In this document: positions 1-10,880 of the stretch, one piece after another
Layout of the letters: every line of letters begins with the position of its first letter
Numbering within the stretch: the first letter of the stretch is position 1
Origin: Apostichopus californicus
Taxonomy: Eukaryota > Echinodermata > Holothuroidea > Aspidochirotida > Stichopodidae
Assembly: GCA_020650975.1 (NCBI GenBank)
Contig: JAIPMN010031846.1
Location: forward strand, 1 to 31,832
Length of the DNA: 31,832 bases
Direction of reading: 5' to 3'
The notes under the pieces: model-generated
Told to the model about the DNA's origin: nothing
What the model saw: the letters and a program-made list of their open reading frames with translations, nothing else
Database searches by the model: none
Position numbers and translations under genes: made by a program

Positions 1-1435
1 TATCTTTATCAGAAAATAGTTTACGATGCTTCTCTAGAAGCTCACGAAAACCTTCAGGATCACAAGGTTGGCAAGTAGGAAGCACAATTTCAGATTTTCG
101 TAAAGCACCAATGTCACCCAAATGATTTTGACCTTTTTGCCTTAACTGCGGTTCGGATTTCACAGTGAATATTTGGTTCCAATCTAAGTTTATCTTTTGC
201 AATAAATCTCGACCAAACAAAGATGGGCATTTACCTTGTACAACAATGATATCAGCCAGGTGGGAAGGGCTAGACTTAAACTTAACAGGTACACTAACGT
301 AGCCTAATGTAGGAATTAGCTCACCTGTATAACTGCGTAAAGCAAAATCACACTTTTTTAAAGAGTACATATTGGCTAACTCTGACATGTAAGCAGATTC
401 TGAAATCGTTGACCTAGTAGCACCAGTGTCAATTTCCATTGAAATATTATCTGCTTTTCCTTTCCCTACCGACATACGAATCATGTAAGGTGACACACTG
501 TAATTACTAGTGACATTGTATAGTCCAAAACCTTCAGACTGGTACCTTTCATCCTGAACACCATCAAGATACACGCTGTCCTCTGCCTCCTGATTGCCAT
601 CGGCCACGTGCTTGGTATTAGCATGTCCCGCTTTGAAATGATTCGGTCTTAACCCTCCTCTGTTCCTGGTGTTGGTACCTTCACTGGAACCATGTTGTCC
701 TCCAGAGCGACATACCCGCTGTAAGTGACCTTTCCGTTTACAGTTATGGCACGTAACTTCCTTGTATGGGCAATCCGCTCGCTTGTGCTCACCTCCACAG
801 CCTTTACATTTATAACGAAATGAGCCTCGACTGCCATGGGCTTTGCCTTTGAAGCGATGGGTTGGTTGTCCACTATACACGGCATTAGTTGCGTCTATAT
901 TAGTTGTATGCAGGTAATCTTTGGTAGCAATGTAAGCCATTTCATCGGCTAAGCATTTATTTTTAGCCTTGTCAAAAGTTAGATCAGCCACGGATAGTAG
1001 ATGCGTTTGAGTTTTGGACATTTTGGCATGTAATCCAGAAACCAAACGGTCACGTAGGGCTTCTTCCAAAAAGGTCCCGAAATTGCAATGGGCACTTACA
1101 TTTTTGAGTCTGACTATGAAGCATGATATAGATTCGTTCTCCCCTTGGGTAGCTGTCCAGAATCTATGTCTTTCTGCGATGACGATTGGACGTGGTGAAT
1201 AGTGATCCTGTAATAGTTTCTTTAAATCTCCGTAACTCTTAGTGTTCGGTAGATTAGGACTACATCAATCTTTCAATAATCTGTAGGCGATTACACCCAC
1301 CACAGCAAGGAAAAAGTTAGCACGTTTTTCCTCTGCTACATCATTCGCTGCGATGAAAGCGTCACATCTATCTGCGTAATCTGCAAACAGTTCCAACTTT
1401 TCGTCGAAAACTCCGACATGGCCGAAAACAGCCAT
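1..1435 (-). pseudogene. Ty3/gypsy retrotransposon gag-protease polyprotein, 5' part, one nonsense codon
   Basis: One minus-strand frame runs from an ATG at 1433-1435 to the left window edge, broken only by an in-frame TGA at 1265-1267 (codon 57). In order: a gypsy-type Gag body, including the stretch ERHRFWTATQGENESI and a later LEEALRDRLVSGL; two zinc knuckles at about 710-808 (CX2CX3HX4C, then CX2CX4HX4C); a linker; a retropepsin active site DTGA at 419-430; and the protease flap-end motif LFGRDLL at about 200-217. The frame then enters what should be the start of reverse transcriptase, but the window ends. Gag packages the RNA and the protease cleaves the polyprotein. The TGA falls where related Gags carry Leu (YRLLKD-L), so this looks like a single recent nonsense change, although programmed readthrough cannot be excluded. 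The rest of pol and the 3' LTR lie outside the window. Confidence 0.88.
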
Positions 1436-1472
1436 TATTTCATTGGCTGGTTTAGCGTATATTATTTAACAG

Positions 1473-1486
1473 CATCCTCGTCGCCA
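1473..1486 (-). other. Primer binding site complementary to tRNA-Ser 3' end
   Basis: The minus strand reads TGGCGACGAGGATG, 14 bases complementary to the 3' end of a tRNA-Ser(GCT)-type tRNA (acceptor stem plus CCA) as I recall that sequence. It lies 37 bases upstream of the gag ATG, where first-strand priming of a Ty3/gypsy element occurs. Serine-tRNA priming is known for the mag-like clade, which fits the gag type, but clade assignment would need the reverse transcriptase sequence. Confidence 0.72.
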
Positions 1487-1506
1487 ATTTTATATCTTGG
1501 AAAAGG

Positions 1507-1613
1507 TGTAAAGAAAACCGAATGGTTCCAAGAGAGACATTTTATTAAGTACCCGGAGACGGTCTTTCGTGGTCAACAGCCTGAGTGTGTCTGACTAGTT
1601 TATTTCCATTACA
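1507..1613 (-). repeat. Candidate short 5' LTR of the gypsy element
   Basis: On the minus strand this stretch begins TGTAATGG and ends TTTACA, giving a TGTAA/TTACA terminal inverted repeat. It contains an AATAAA polyadenylation signal about 50 bases before its end. At 107 bp it would be short, though mag-type elements can have very short LTRs. Against this, 20 bases separate the proposed LTR end from the primer site, more than usual. The 3' LTR is outside the window, so the boundaries are unproven. Confidence 0.4.
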
Positions 1614-1746
1614 TTATTAAACAAAAGACATTGGTATGCATGGCCTTTCATAAGGTATGCACGGCCGATCATAATACTTAGGGTGGTGTGCACAAGATCT
1701 ACATATTGCACACGAACTTCTTTTATTTACACATGTCACTAAACTC

Positions 1747-2095
1747 TTAATATATAACATGGGCCAGATATGGATTTGCCATATATGGGCCAGATATGGA
1801 TTTGCCATATATAAGCCATATATGGATCTGCTATATATGGGCCAGATATGGATTTGCCATATATGGGCCAGATATGGAATTTGCCATATATGGTCCAGAT
1901 ATGGATTTGCCATATATGGACCATATCTGGTCCAGATAAAAAGTGACCCATATAAAGTTTTATCTGAGGCAGATATGGCCTTTATCTTATATCAAGTTAT
2001 ATCTGCCCAATTCTTGTTATGGCCAGATATAAATTCCATATATGGCACAGATATGGGCCAGATACAAATGGCCATATCTGGGCCATATATGGATT
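1747..2095. repeat. Palindromic tandem satellite, unit about 26-27 bp
   Basis: The unit is built from GGGCCAGATATGGATTTG and CCATATATGG. Seven perfect copies of the self-complementary CCATATATGG start at 1779, 1816, 1857, 1884, 1910, 2036 and 2083, with many one-base variants. Spacing is 26-27 bp in the best-ordered part (1857-1919) and irregular elsewhere. Because the unit is nearly palindromic, both strands give open frames rich in WQIHIWPIYG-like peptides. These are repeat artefacts, not proteins. Confidence 0.9.
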
Positions 2096-3671
2096 TTGAG
2101 TAAGGGAAGAGTACCCGACTTAAATCGCAAAGAATGTTGTGGGTGGAATATACCAACTTCCTGATAGTAATTTGCAAATGTTATGGATTATATGATTCCA
2201 TTTTTACCAACCTGTCACCATAAACCAAATATTCCTTTGTAATGGGTAATTTGAACATTGATGTTTTAGATCCAAGAAACTCTGGTTTTTTTAGATACTG
2301 TAACGGAACGGGCTCAGACCTGAATGGCATTACGAATCCCTCACTTGTACTGTTTGCGGACTATACAAACATTTTCTTCTCTGACATTAGTCCACACCAC
2401 AACGACTTGAAACGACTATCAGCCACGAACTCTTAATATTCTTTGACTGGTTGGTTCTAATAAAATGTCACTTAATATGTCTAAGATTAATTACGTTTTA
2501 GTCAATAATCCTGCCTGCCCTGATTTCAATATATCTGTAAATGGTCAAAGACTTCAACAGGTAAATCAAACATCTCAGTATCAATATCATTTTGTGTTTT
2601 ACAAAACATAAAAAAAAATATACTGAACGGAATGCATATGCATTAAATGTTTGAAGAATTAATTTGACACTGATTAAGTTTTAAGATTAATTGAAAACCC
2701 AAAAACATTTTACAAATAATGCTGAGTTACGCAATTGTCATAAACGTCACAATGAAAATGTTTGGTATAAATTTTGGTTCTTTCCTCACTCCAAATTTAT
2801 TCTATAGAAATGATAAAGCAAAACGATTTGATTGTTATTAAAATGAGTTAATGGAAAGTTTCTTGAAGTCAACGTATTGCTTAACTGAAAGATTGAGACT
2901 GTCAACCTAAGCCGTCATGATATGATCATTAGCACTACATATATATATCATTAGCAGCAGCTTTATTGTTGACAAAATAATGACTCTCTTACACATTACT
3001 CAGTTTTAATATATTTCAACAGAAAACACCTACTTATTTAAGCTAAATAAAGTGTCAACTTTCGCAATACAACGGATTTTATTAACTCAATAATTTTAAT
3101 TAATTTCTATTGCATCTCCACGTAACCCCATTCTGGTATATATAGAGCGTACATTCAAGTTATAGTTTGTCATTATTGGCAAGAGGTTTACAAAAGACTG
3201 GAGGCGTATTGAGCACGAAATTTATCTTTGCAGCATGTTTGCAGGTGTAAAAGATTCCTTATCTAACTTAATTAGAATGATAATGTTTTCATCGGCTATC
3301 CATAATAAGTCAATCAAAAAGAAAATTTGTTGCATAAGCATTGAGTATAAGAGCTCCAGCACGTGGCCTTTGTATTCCTATTCGAGCTAGCTGGGCATTG
3401 ACGTCACTAGGCCGTGGATCCACTAGACAACAAGGCAGAACTGAGTTCTGTGCAAAGTTACTAATAAACAACTGTCCAAAATAAATGCAAAATAATCAAT
3501 GACATATATTCACGGAATAAACAAAGAAAATCGTCTTATGCCTCGTTAAGCATTAGGCCAACACAAATATTATGTTCATCGTGTGAATTTCATATATGGC
3601 AAATTGAATCTTCGATATCAATATATATTGTAATTTATAACCTCTTAGACTGTAAAACCTTTAACTCTTTT

Positions 3672-3704
3672 GCGCCAGGAGTGTCAAGTTGACAGCTATG
3701 GCGC
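3672..3704. repeat. Imperfect 33-bp palindrome
   Basis: The outer arms GCGCCA/TGGCGC and inner arms TGTCAA/TTGACA pair around a single central base, with a four-base mismatched segment between them on each side. Function is unknown. It could be the end of a small transposon or a chance structure. Confidence 0.5.
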
Positions 3705-3988
3705 GCTATAAGTGGCCACTTTATTTATTATGTATTACACAGACCGAAGTCTTCAACAATTATGTATAAGTATTATGATTGTACAGTATTACTCTTGCTG
3801 TTGTCTTTCACTTCATTAGTTTACAATCAATGCACTTTCGAAAGTCTGTTTCATTGAAAGAGGATAAATCCAAAATAAAAAGACAGTTACAAAATGTTAT
3901 CTTTGCTCTTATCTTTCACGATGTACAAGTTTCTTTTCTTCTCTTTCGTGGAAAACAGACACATGGTTGAAATAAAATAAAATGAACG

Positions 3989-4032
3989 ATACTATACAAA
4001 CATTATACAACACTATACAAACACTATACAAA
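3989..4032 (+). repeat. Short tandem repeat, unit ACTATACAAAC
   Basis: Four adjacent units of 10-11 bp related to ACTATACAAAC. This is an ordinary minisatellite-like repeat. Confidence 0.75.
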
Positions 4033-5737
4033 CTTATTGTAACTATACTTTCCGTTGTTTCGTTTTTCTGAATAACATTACACAAGCCTTTAATTCTATT
4101 CAAAGTTAATTTGCTCATTAGATACTTTCCGTTTAGTCATATTGCAGACCAGAGGTCAAACGAAGGTGCAAAACGAAAATGAGCAACCAAAACTTAAATT
4201 ATAATATTTTAATATAAAGCAGCTTGAATTCTTCTCAAATCATCCCGTAGTAGCAAAGTTAACGCACACATAACCGGCGACATAGATTTAACCTTTAAGT
4301 GTCTTCTACACCCCTCCCCCCCCCCTTTCCCCTAACTAAATTCTGCTCATCAGAAAGTATGAAACGTCATTGGTGTAGTGCAGCGGTTTGTTCTTAAAAA
4401 TTGCTTTATTAGTTGGAAAATACGTTTACACGTAGTTTCACTGGTTTCAAATACCAAATACGTGACTGCACTGCGGAGATGATCAACGTGATAAACTCCA
4501 CTCACAGTTTGAGAAAGTGCAAGTCTCTGATGTGGAGGTCTTGAAAGTAAAGATGCAAGGCGGTTGGTCTGATCAGTGTCTCTGCAAGTGTGATATGAGA
4601 GATGCACGTTCAATTGTGGAAGATTAATTGTAAATCTGTGGCATATGGAAGGGCATCGGTACTAATTTCAAGGTTCATTATCAAAATAGGTCATATGAAG
4701 ACTGATCACAGAAAATTAATTGATTAACAGGGTGTTTAGTTTTCTGTACGCCGAAGTTCTTACTACGATATCCTGATGTTTCATTGGTTTGCTTTGATTT
4801 GCTTTCGTAAGTAGTTCTAGATATAGTTTATATTTCGTTATTCATTACCTAAACAGTCATATACATTAATTTAGTATCAAAGCACATGTTGTGCATATGT
4901 CACACTTTTCAAAAGAAACTAATATAATTTCTTTAATTCCATCGTGTTATCTTTTTGCTGTATTTAATTCACAACAGTACGACTCTGAAGTATGGTAAAT
5001 GAAACATAATGTGCTATACGATTCATGCTAGTTGCACATTTTGCCATGGCGTATTTGCATGTAATCATCGATGATGATCATGTGCGCCCATAGGCTGGTG
5101 AGGCCATTAGCAAATTATATTGCATTGTTTTTTCTCGGTTGCCTTACGAAAAAGATGATCTTGCGTAGTATCTTAAATTTTGAAGGCTATTCGTTACGCT
5201 GTATTAACTGTTGTAAGCTTTGAAGTAATGTTGTAATTCTTTGCCGGGAATTTCTGTTATCCTCCTAAGTTGTTTACCATGATTTGAGCAATCATGCACC
5301 TGGCCGTCCGGTTTCCGGAAGACTGGTGACAGCAACTCGGAGGCGGTGATCTTTGAAGTAGAACGTTCTCGCGAGCGTGAACTTAAGCCAGCATTCAGGC
5401 TAGTATAAAAGGAACTGAAGGTAAGCAACTTGACCCTCTTTGGCAAAATCTCATACAAGACGAGATAAACAAGTTTACCTACGGTACGTTATCATATCAT
5501 TTCTATCAACTAAGATGGTATGTTAATACCACGGCGACTTGTCTAACTGTTCGTAAATAGTGTAAGTGCTCAGAATATTATTTAATACATTTTTTTGTAA
5601 GGAAAAGTCGCCCAGAAAAGAACCTGGGCACGATACCAAACTACCAAACGACTGATCCGCTCCAGCCCCAGTCCCCTTGCATCGGGACTGTGACTGTGTG
5701 ATCATCGTCGGATGTGCATCACCATTCCCTCTAAAGG

Positions 5738-5780
5738 GAACAGATACTACACATGATCTTAGCCCAAAGTCCGAGAAGCG
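5738..5780 (-). ncRNA. U2 snRNA 5'-domain-derived sequence (pseudogene or SINE head)
   Basis: Reading the minus strand from 5780 downward, 40 of 43 bases match the conserved 5' end of U2 spliceosomal RNA (about nucleotides 3-45) as I remember it. The stem-loop I region CGCTTCTCGG and the branch-point-recognition string GTAGTATCTG are intact. After TCTGTTC the similarity stops. Continuing to about 5608, the minus strand has three small hairpins: a TTCCCT/AGGGAA stem, a CAGTCCC/GGGACTG stem and a GCCCAG/CTGGGC stem. The total length of about 175 nt is close to that of U2, but no clear Sm site is seen. Options are a chimeric U2 pseudogene, a SINE with a U2-derived head, or a divergent snRNA-like gene. 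Confidence 0.7.
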
Positions 5781-5940
5781 TCGTATGGATTGTATGGATT
5801 GTAACCAAACTGCGCTATTGAACTTAAGAGATTACGCCTCGTTATTTAGGAGTAACGTTATTGGCCGTCTGTTATCATTTACATTTAGTAGCGCTTTGAA
5901 CTGCGTGATACTGTATGTGCTCTAGTAAGGATCAGCGTTC

Positions 5941-6126
5941 TGCAGTGAATGTATATATTTCAGTTAATCCGTAATTAAAAATATTAGTGAATTAGCCCTA
6001 GAAAAGCTATCAAAAAGAAACATGCCATTTAGTCCACCAATTCTTTCTAAGTGTATTTACATCTGTTAACGGCATTGTAGACACCATTACGTTAACTTTG
6101 TAGCCTTGAATCTAATTCATATTTAG
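5941..6126. other. Short non-coding gap
   Basis: AT-rich sequence between the U2-related stretch and the GCGTT-rich repeat. Nothing was recognised in it. Confidence 0.5.
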
Positions 6127-6187
6127 ACGCTGCGTTTGGCGTTGCATTAAGGGCCGCGTTATACGTTGCGTTAAACGCTACGTATGG
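6127..6187. repeat. GCGTT-rich degenerate simple repeat
   Basis: Repeated strings of the form GCGTT, with 2-7 bases between them, run into the coding-strand 3' side of the reverse transcriptase relic. It is out of character with the AT-rich surroundings. Confidence 0.45.
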
Positions 6188-6315
6188 CGCCACGTTAGGT
6201 AAGATACGAACCTTGCAGTTGCCGAATTGGAAAACTTATAGGCTTTCAACTTATCTATGATTATTTTGTGGTCTACTCAATCAAATGCCTTGCGTAAATA
6301 AAAATTAATTGCCCC
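6181..6315 (-). pseudogene. Non-LTR retrotransposon reverse transcriptase relic
   Basis: A 45-codon minus-strand frame carries the RT signature FYLRKAFD, then an in-frame TGA (6277-6279), then VDHKIIIDKLKAYKF and further on FVSYLTWR. This is the conserved block DLxKAFDxVDHxxLxxKL...SYLxxR of Jockey/CR1-like reverse transcriptases, including the first catalytic Asp. On the 5' side the similarity shifts frame, and on the 3' side it dissolves into simple repeat. It is a decayed fragment with no coding capacity. The family within the non-LTR retrotransposons cannot be fixed from 45 codons. Confidence 0.8.
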
Positions 6316-6514
6316 TGTTTGTTACTCTTATCGATGACTTCCATTCATCCATCAATTAATTTTAACATTGCTGTGTTTGACCATTGATAAACTTTGCATA
6401 TGTTAAGCAGATTTTAGCGTGAGTCTATTTTTTGAAGAATCCACTTAGTCAAATTTTCCAAGTTTATTTACTCTCGGAAATCTGTCGTGTGAGAAGCAAA
6501 ACTTTACTAAGCAA

Positions 6515-6784
6515 TAGTTGTTATCAATTTTGGATAAACACGCAAGGGCTTATAGATTACAACTTAATCGTCGGGTGGCTTCCAATTCAATATTTAAGCT
6601 CAAATTTGGTAAATTTTCAATTTTAGAAAGTTATTTCAGATTGGAAAACCGTAGATTGCTCTTGGATAAAACATTTAAAAAAAAACCTTATTATGACCCG
6701 GCCGGGTAACAAACCCGGAACTTCCCGATTGGTAAGCCTCATTGTTTCAAATGCCACCGCCTTTATCCACTCGGCTACAACGGT
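6515..6784 (-). mobile_element. tRNA-derived SINE, copy 1
   Basis: The minus strand starts near 6784 with a tRNA-like head containing an A-box-like TAGCCGAGTGG and a B-box-like GGTTTGTTACC, about 60 bases apart, most like a serine tRNA (long variable arm). A conserved body follows, including a TTATCCAAGAGCAATCTAC string. A second copy in the same orientation lies at 9757-10043 and aligns along nearly the whole length. The 3' boundary of this copy is approximate. Pol III promoter boxes would drive its transcription, and mobility would depend on a partner LINE. Short open frames across it are artefacts. Confidence 0.72.
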
Positions 6785-6789
6785 ATTAT

Positions 6790-8800
6790 CGCCCTCTTGT
6801 GTATGTTAGCTTTACTACAGGCACACAGAACAACGTGTTTCAACCACCCACATAACAAACAGACTTTACACTGCCAAAACGAAAGTAAACATTTCGTTAA
6901 GCCGATGAAAGCAAACAACAACTGCTTCGCAAGGTGATAAGATAATTGTGAAAAATAATATGCAAAAAACATGACATCGTAGATGTACAGTGTGTCTTCG
7001 TCTGTCATATCAAGTCAGTGAACTTATAAATGTATGTGTTTGTTACATAGTTCAGAGGTTTAAACGCTCTCAGTGCCATGGGATCCATACTACGGCTGCG
7101 GCCACGATGAAGTCTTATGAGAAAAAGCTGACCTCTTTCTGGTTTCATCACAAGTACAGTGTATGTAGATTCTAATACGTACACATATATCATATACATA
7201 AACATTTTTGTTCTCGTTATATTGACTTTTGTAAATTCTCTCGAAGTTTCAACTCTTTATGAAGAGATATAGACAGACAAAGATTGATATATTGAAAACA
7301 ATCTTCCACAATAACTTGGAGACGTGAATCGATCTGCCTTAGTATTTACAGCTGCATCTACTGAGAGTAGAGTTATCCTCCTCCCAAATCCTTGCCTCCG
7401 GTAGGATCTGTATTTGCCATAGGCCCTGCCTGACGCACTGTCAGGGAAAGTTACCAGTTAGCTAACTAAACATGAATATTTGAGGAAATGAAATGACAAA
7501 GACAAAACCATTATGAGTTTGCTTAAAAACTAAACCAATACAATTTCTCAATTAAATCGTAATATCGGCAAAGGAACATACGTCTCCAAACATTAAAAAG
7601 GACCTTATCCAGGCAACTGAACAATACTGCCGTAAAGCAATTACAAATCTCATCAAAGAAATGATGTCATACAATTTTAGTTTCCCTTCTGTGTATTACT
7701 GAAACTTTATATCAAACTTTACAGCGTTTTCACGTTACTTTTAATTATTCAAAAATGTCATTAAGCATTTGTCCATTTTTTTTTTCACTTTTGAGTGTTT
7801 TATTGTAAACAAGTATAACCAAAACGTATAGAATATGAAAAAACAATGTAACATAAGAACTAATCTTTGTTTCTCATCAAGGAAAAAACAGCATGATATA
7901 ATTGATCTAAAACAATGTTTGTCAATGCAGAGTGAACTAGCAATCCTTACACAAAAAACTCTTCATGACGTAATCAAGTGAAGTAATATTTTTGGAAAAA
8001 ATCATGAAACCAAGAACAGCGACAGTGCTTGAAGGAAGGATTTATCAATTTCACGGCTACATACCGCTGAACACAAAACTGTATTACAAATTGACGAAGG
8101 TAAAATGAACTTCACTTCGCAATACAGAATGAGGACATATGTTGTGACAATTGGAACAATGGTTAGCTTTTCATCGGCATACTTCCACTTTCTATAACAT
8201 GCATACACTTTTTTATTCAACGTGCCTTATGTTCAATGAAGAAAATAAGAAGTAATTACAAAAGCATTTCGCAACAAGTAACTACTGAATATATGTAAAA
8301 GGCAAATATCCACATGGCATTTCAATTCTAAGAAATATGGGGGATTTAATTTCTAAATGTGGAAATCAAATATCAGAATATGTGATAAAATACATTTCCA
8401 GAACAACGTTGAACAACATTTAGGAAGAAAAATTAAAGTAAGCAAAAAGATAACTTACAAATTATAAATGTTATCAAAGGTATTGGGTAGCTCATTTTAC
8501 CACTTGCTGGGCAACTATCACTTGTACAAGGTTCGAGCAGTTTTATGTCTACCTTACTTGGAAAACACAATATCAAACAAAACTTTTACATTATTTCCAC
8601 TCAATTTGAAAGTTATGAAAATGGTTTTAATGACAACATTAACAACTTTATAACAAAATTTGATTCATACAGCCAAATTTTGCAATTTTCATTTTCTATA
8701 TTTCCAATTACTTGGCAGGTATCACGTGCATCATGTCATTAACTATTCAATCCATATTTCTTCAATTCGGCTTCCTTAAAAGATAAAACAATACATTTAT
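6790..8800. other. Non-coding stretch, no gene recognised
   Basis: AT-rich sequence with only short frames and no recognisable domains, RNA genes or transposon ends. It lies beyond the tentative 3' end of the receptor gene and may include part of its 3' untranslated region. Confidence 0.5.
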
Positions 8801-8950
8801 ACGCTGACTACTCGTTATAGTAGGAAACGCTTGAAATGCTATTGACAATGTTCTTTGATGAGTCTTGAAAGCTGAATGTCTCATAGATAACTTGTAGGTA
8901 ACGTCTCTTGGTTTTCTTGAAATGGTTTATTTTCCAGCTGCCATGGCATG

Positions 8951-8953
8951 TCA
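8951..8953 (-). other. Possible stop codon at the start of the last receptor exon
   Basis: A good acceptor (TTTCACACAG) on the minus strand ends at 8954. If the upstream micro-exons are real, the exon opens in phase 0 with TGA, ending the protein. An AATAAA string follows about 20 bases later within the exon. Other phases would give tails of about 23 or 47 residues. cDNA is needed to choose. Confidence 0.22.
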
Positions 8954-9389
8954 CTGTGTGAAATCAAAACACCAATTATAAGTTACTAAGAATAACCCAC
9001 ACACTTTGTTTACTTTAGATTAAGATGACAAAAGATCCTGAACTAAGAATAAGACCTATCGATTCGAATGGTTCTATTTCTTCTCGTTTAATATGTTTAC
9101 AATTGTTCCTTATAACACAAAATTGGAAAAGTCATCCACATTTATCAAAATAATATCGTATATGTAGTTCAGTGCAATTCTTGAGCATTCAGTTAAAGAA
9201 TGTCTTTTGTGATTTTTAATGTTCTACATTGAAATATTAGGACGAATTCGTAATGTAGCATAACGAAGAGTTCTTAAAACCAGAGTTAACATCCATGTTC
9301 AAAAATGAAGTAAATTTATTTACGTACAGTAAATAAAGCCCCTTAATTAATGAAAGAGACTGAAATAAAAAGAAGAGAAAGAAGCTTAC

Positions 9390-9415
9390 CTCCAATCCCT
9401 CCGAAAAAGTAGCAC
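9390..9415 (-). CDS. Candidate 26-nt micro-exon, 3' part of receptor gene
   Basis: Flanked by acceptor ATTACAG and donor GTAAGC on the minus strand. Entered in phase 1 from the candidate exon at 10825-10880, it reads GATFSEGLE and leaves in phase 0. No domain is recognisable. The support is splice-site quality plus frame continuity only, and chance is a real possibility for so short an exon. Confidence 0.27.
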
Positions 9416-9756
9416 CTGTAATTTATGAAAATTGAGAATATAAATAAATAAATCAACTGAGATTTTACTCATTATTGAAAAGGCATTCAATGGTGTGTAT
9501 TGTACTCAAAGAATGTTCGTTTTACATATCAAATGTTTTGTCCCATGATTTACGAAACAATGGTTTAAATATCCACAACAACGTCATAGCGCTAATTCTT
9601 GTTTTTTATGGTGATAGTGATGTTGAGAATTTAAATTATGCAATTATTTACAAAAGCTAGAAAGCCATCAATATATTCCGCTAAATGTTCTCAGTTAATT
9701 TCATAAAGTATATTTTATAACATCCAAGGGTTTTAGTAGCAGCTCCGGTTGTTGTT

Positions 9757-10043
9757 ATAATAATAATAATAATCAAGCAGTTACTTTTTACGACGCTTAA
9801 CGACCACGAATGTGGGAGAAGCCCACAATGGATTACAACTTTCAAATCTTGTGGCTTCAACATTTTAGCTGAAATTTGGAATCTTTTCAATTTGGAAAGT
9901 AATTTCAGATGGGAAACTGTAGATTGCTCTTGGATAAAAAAAAACCCATCTTATATGACCCGGCCGGACATCGAAACCCCAACCTCCCGATTGTTAAACC
10001 TCATTACTTCATTTGCCAACGACTTTATTCACTCGGAAACAGC
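9757..10043 (-). mobile_element. tRNA-derived SINE, copy 2, with (ATT)n tail
   Basis: Same family and orientation as the element at 6515-6784. The head near 10043 has a weakened A box (TTTCCGAGTGA) and a B-box-like TTTCGATGTCC. The body contains the shared TTATCCAAGAGCAATCTAC string. The 3' end is an ATT microsatellite at about 9757-9773, a typical SINE tail. If the receptor gene does extend to about 8951, this copy sits inside one of its 3' introns in sense orientation. Confidence 0.75.
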
Positions 10044-10824
10044 ATATAGGATGGATGGTGCATCTAATAACCATGCAATATCCAATAACATCCAAATACC
10101 GAGCTTTTAGGTTGTAATGGTCTACTTAAATGATTAGAAATAATTATCTATGTCTCTTTGATTGTTGTTGAACGTTTGCTTAAATGCTATATGTCACGTT
10201 GTTATCAACGATTGTAAAACATGTACAACGATTAAGGATGTAAAGAAGGGATATTATGTTAATGAAGTTGCTTTTAACATAAGTCAAGGTGTATGCAAGT
10301 TGACGTTACCTCCGCCTTGTAATCGTCATTAGTCATTACCCGTCCATTTTCTTGTTGCTGAGAAAAGAAAATTATTTCGTTACTGCATCTTCAACTTTTG
10401 CATTGTAGCAACCATTGGAATAAACTGATGCAGCCAATGTAAAAGTCAGTACAAAGTATGTGTATTTATGTCATATTAAGTACCTGTTAATACTCATTAA
10501 TACGTATCCATTACTTATATATAATTGACGATAGTCTTTGCTACAAATATTACCTTTTCGATTCCTGCATATCCTTTTAAGCATATACAGGATGTAACAA
10601 GTGACAGAAAACGTTGTGAAATACCAGTTCCAGGAGTTTTAAAATATATTCTTGAGCCACGATGTTTTGTTTCCCTTAAAGAATATACGAATAAACTTTA
10701 TGTGTAAATATCCACGACTGAAATGAAAACATATGTAAAGAAGCTAAAGGTTTTAGACATTAAGGGTATTTTCTAATATTTTGAAATTGTGAAAAGACGG
10801 TGGATTCATCAATTGTTTACTAAC

Positions 10825-10880
10825 CTTCCATTTGCCATCCTGACCAAGCTGAAACCACTTTGCTGTCGGATTCCATCGAA
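10825..10880 (-). CDS. Candidate 56-nt exon, 3' part of receptor gene
   Basis: Flanked by acceptor TTTTGAATAG and donor GTTAGT on the minus strand. In phase 2 it reads SMESDSKVVSAWSGWQME and leaves in phase 1. The alternative frame is also open, with RWNPTAKWFQLGQDGKWK, so the reading frame is not decided by the exon alone. No domain was recognised. Confidence 0.27.

Larger units (their letters stand above)
2101..5600. other. Non-coding stretch, no gene recognised
   Basis: Open frames here are short and resemble no protein family I recognise. Notable small items are a TATATATAG box-like string at about 3137-3145, an imperfect 33-bp palindrome at 3672-3704, an 11-bp tandem repeat at 3989-4032, a C-run at about 4311-4326, and a TATAAAAGG string at about 5402-5411 in a locally more GC-rich patch (5270-5420). 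None is tied to a transcript that I can support. Confidence 0.6.

Noticed and set aside
649..885. 78-residue minus-strand frame in the gypsy element
   Set aside because: Out-of-frame shadow of the zinc-knuckle region; the true frame carries the Cys/His motifs.
1617..2177. Overlapping open frames of 61-114 residues on both strands
   Set aside because: They come from the palindromic satellite: repeated HIWPIYG-type peptides with no domain, mirrored on the opposite strand.
3137..3250. TATATATAG string followed by a short ATG frame and a donor-like GTGTAA
   Set aside because: Weak donor, three codons only, and AT-rich background makes TATA strings common.
5204..5458. 84-residue minus-strand frame in a GC-richer patch, with TATAAAAGG nearby on the other strand
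   Set aside because: No recognisable domain or splice sites, and the TATA-like string is on the opposite strand with no supported transcript.
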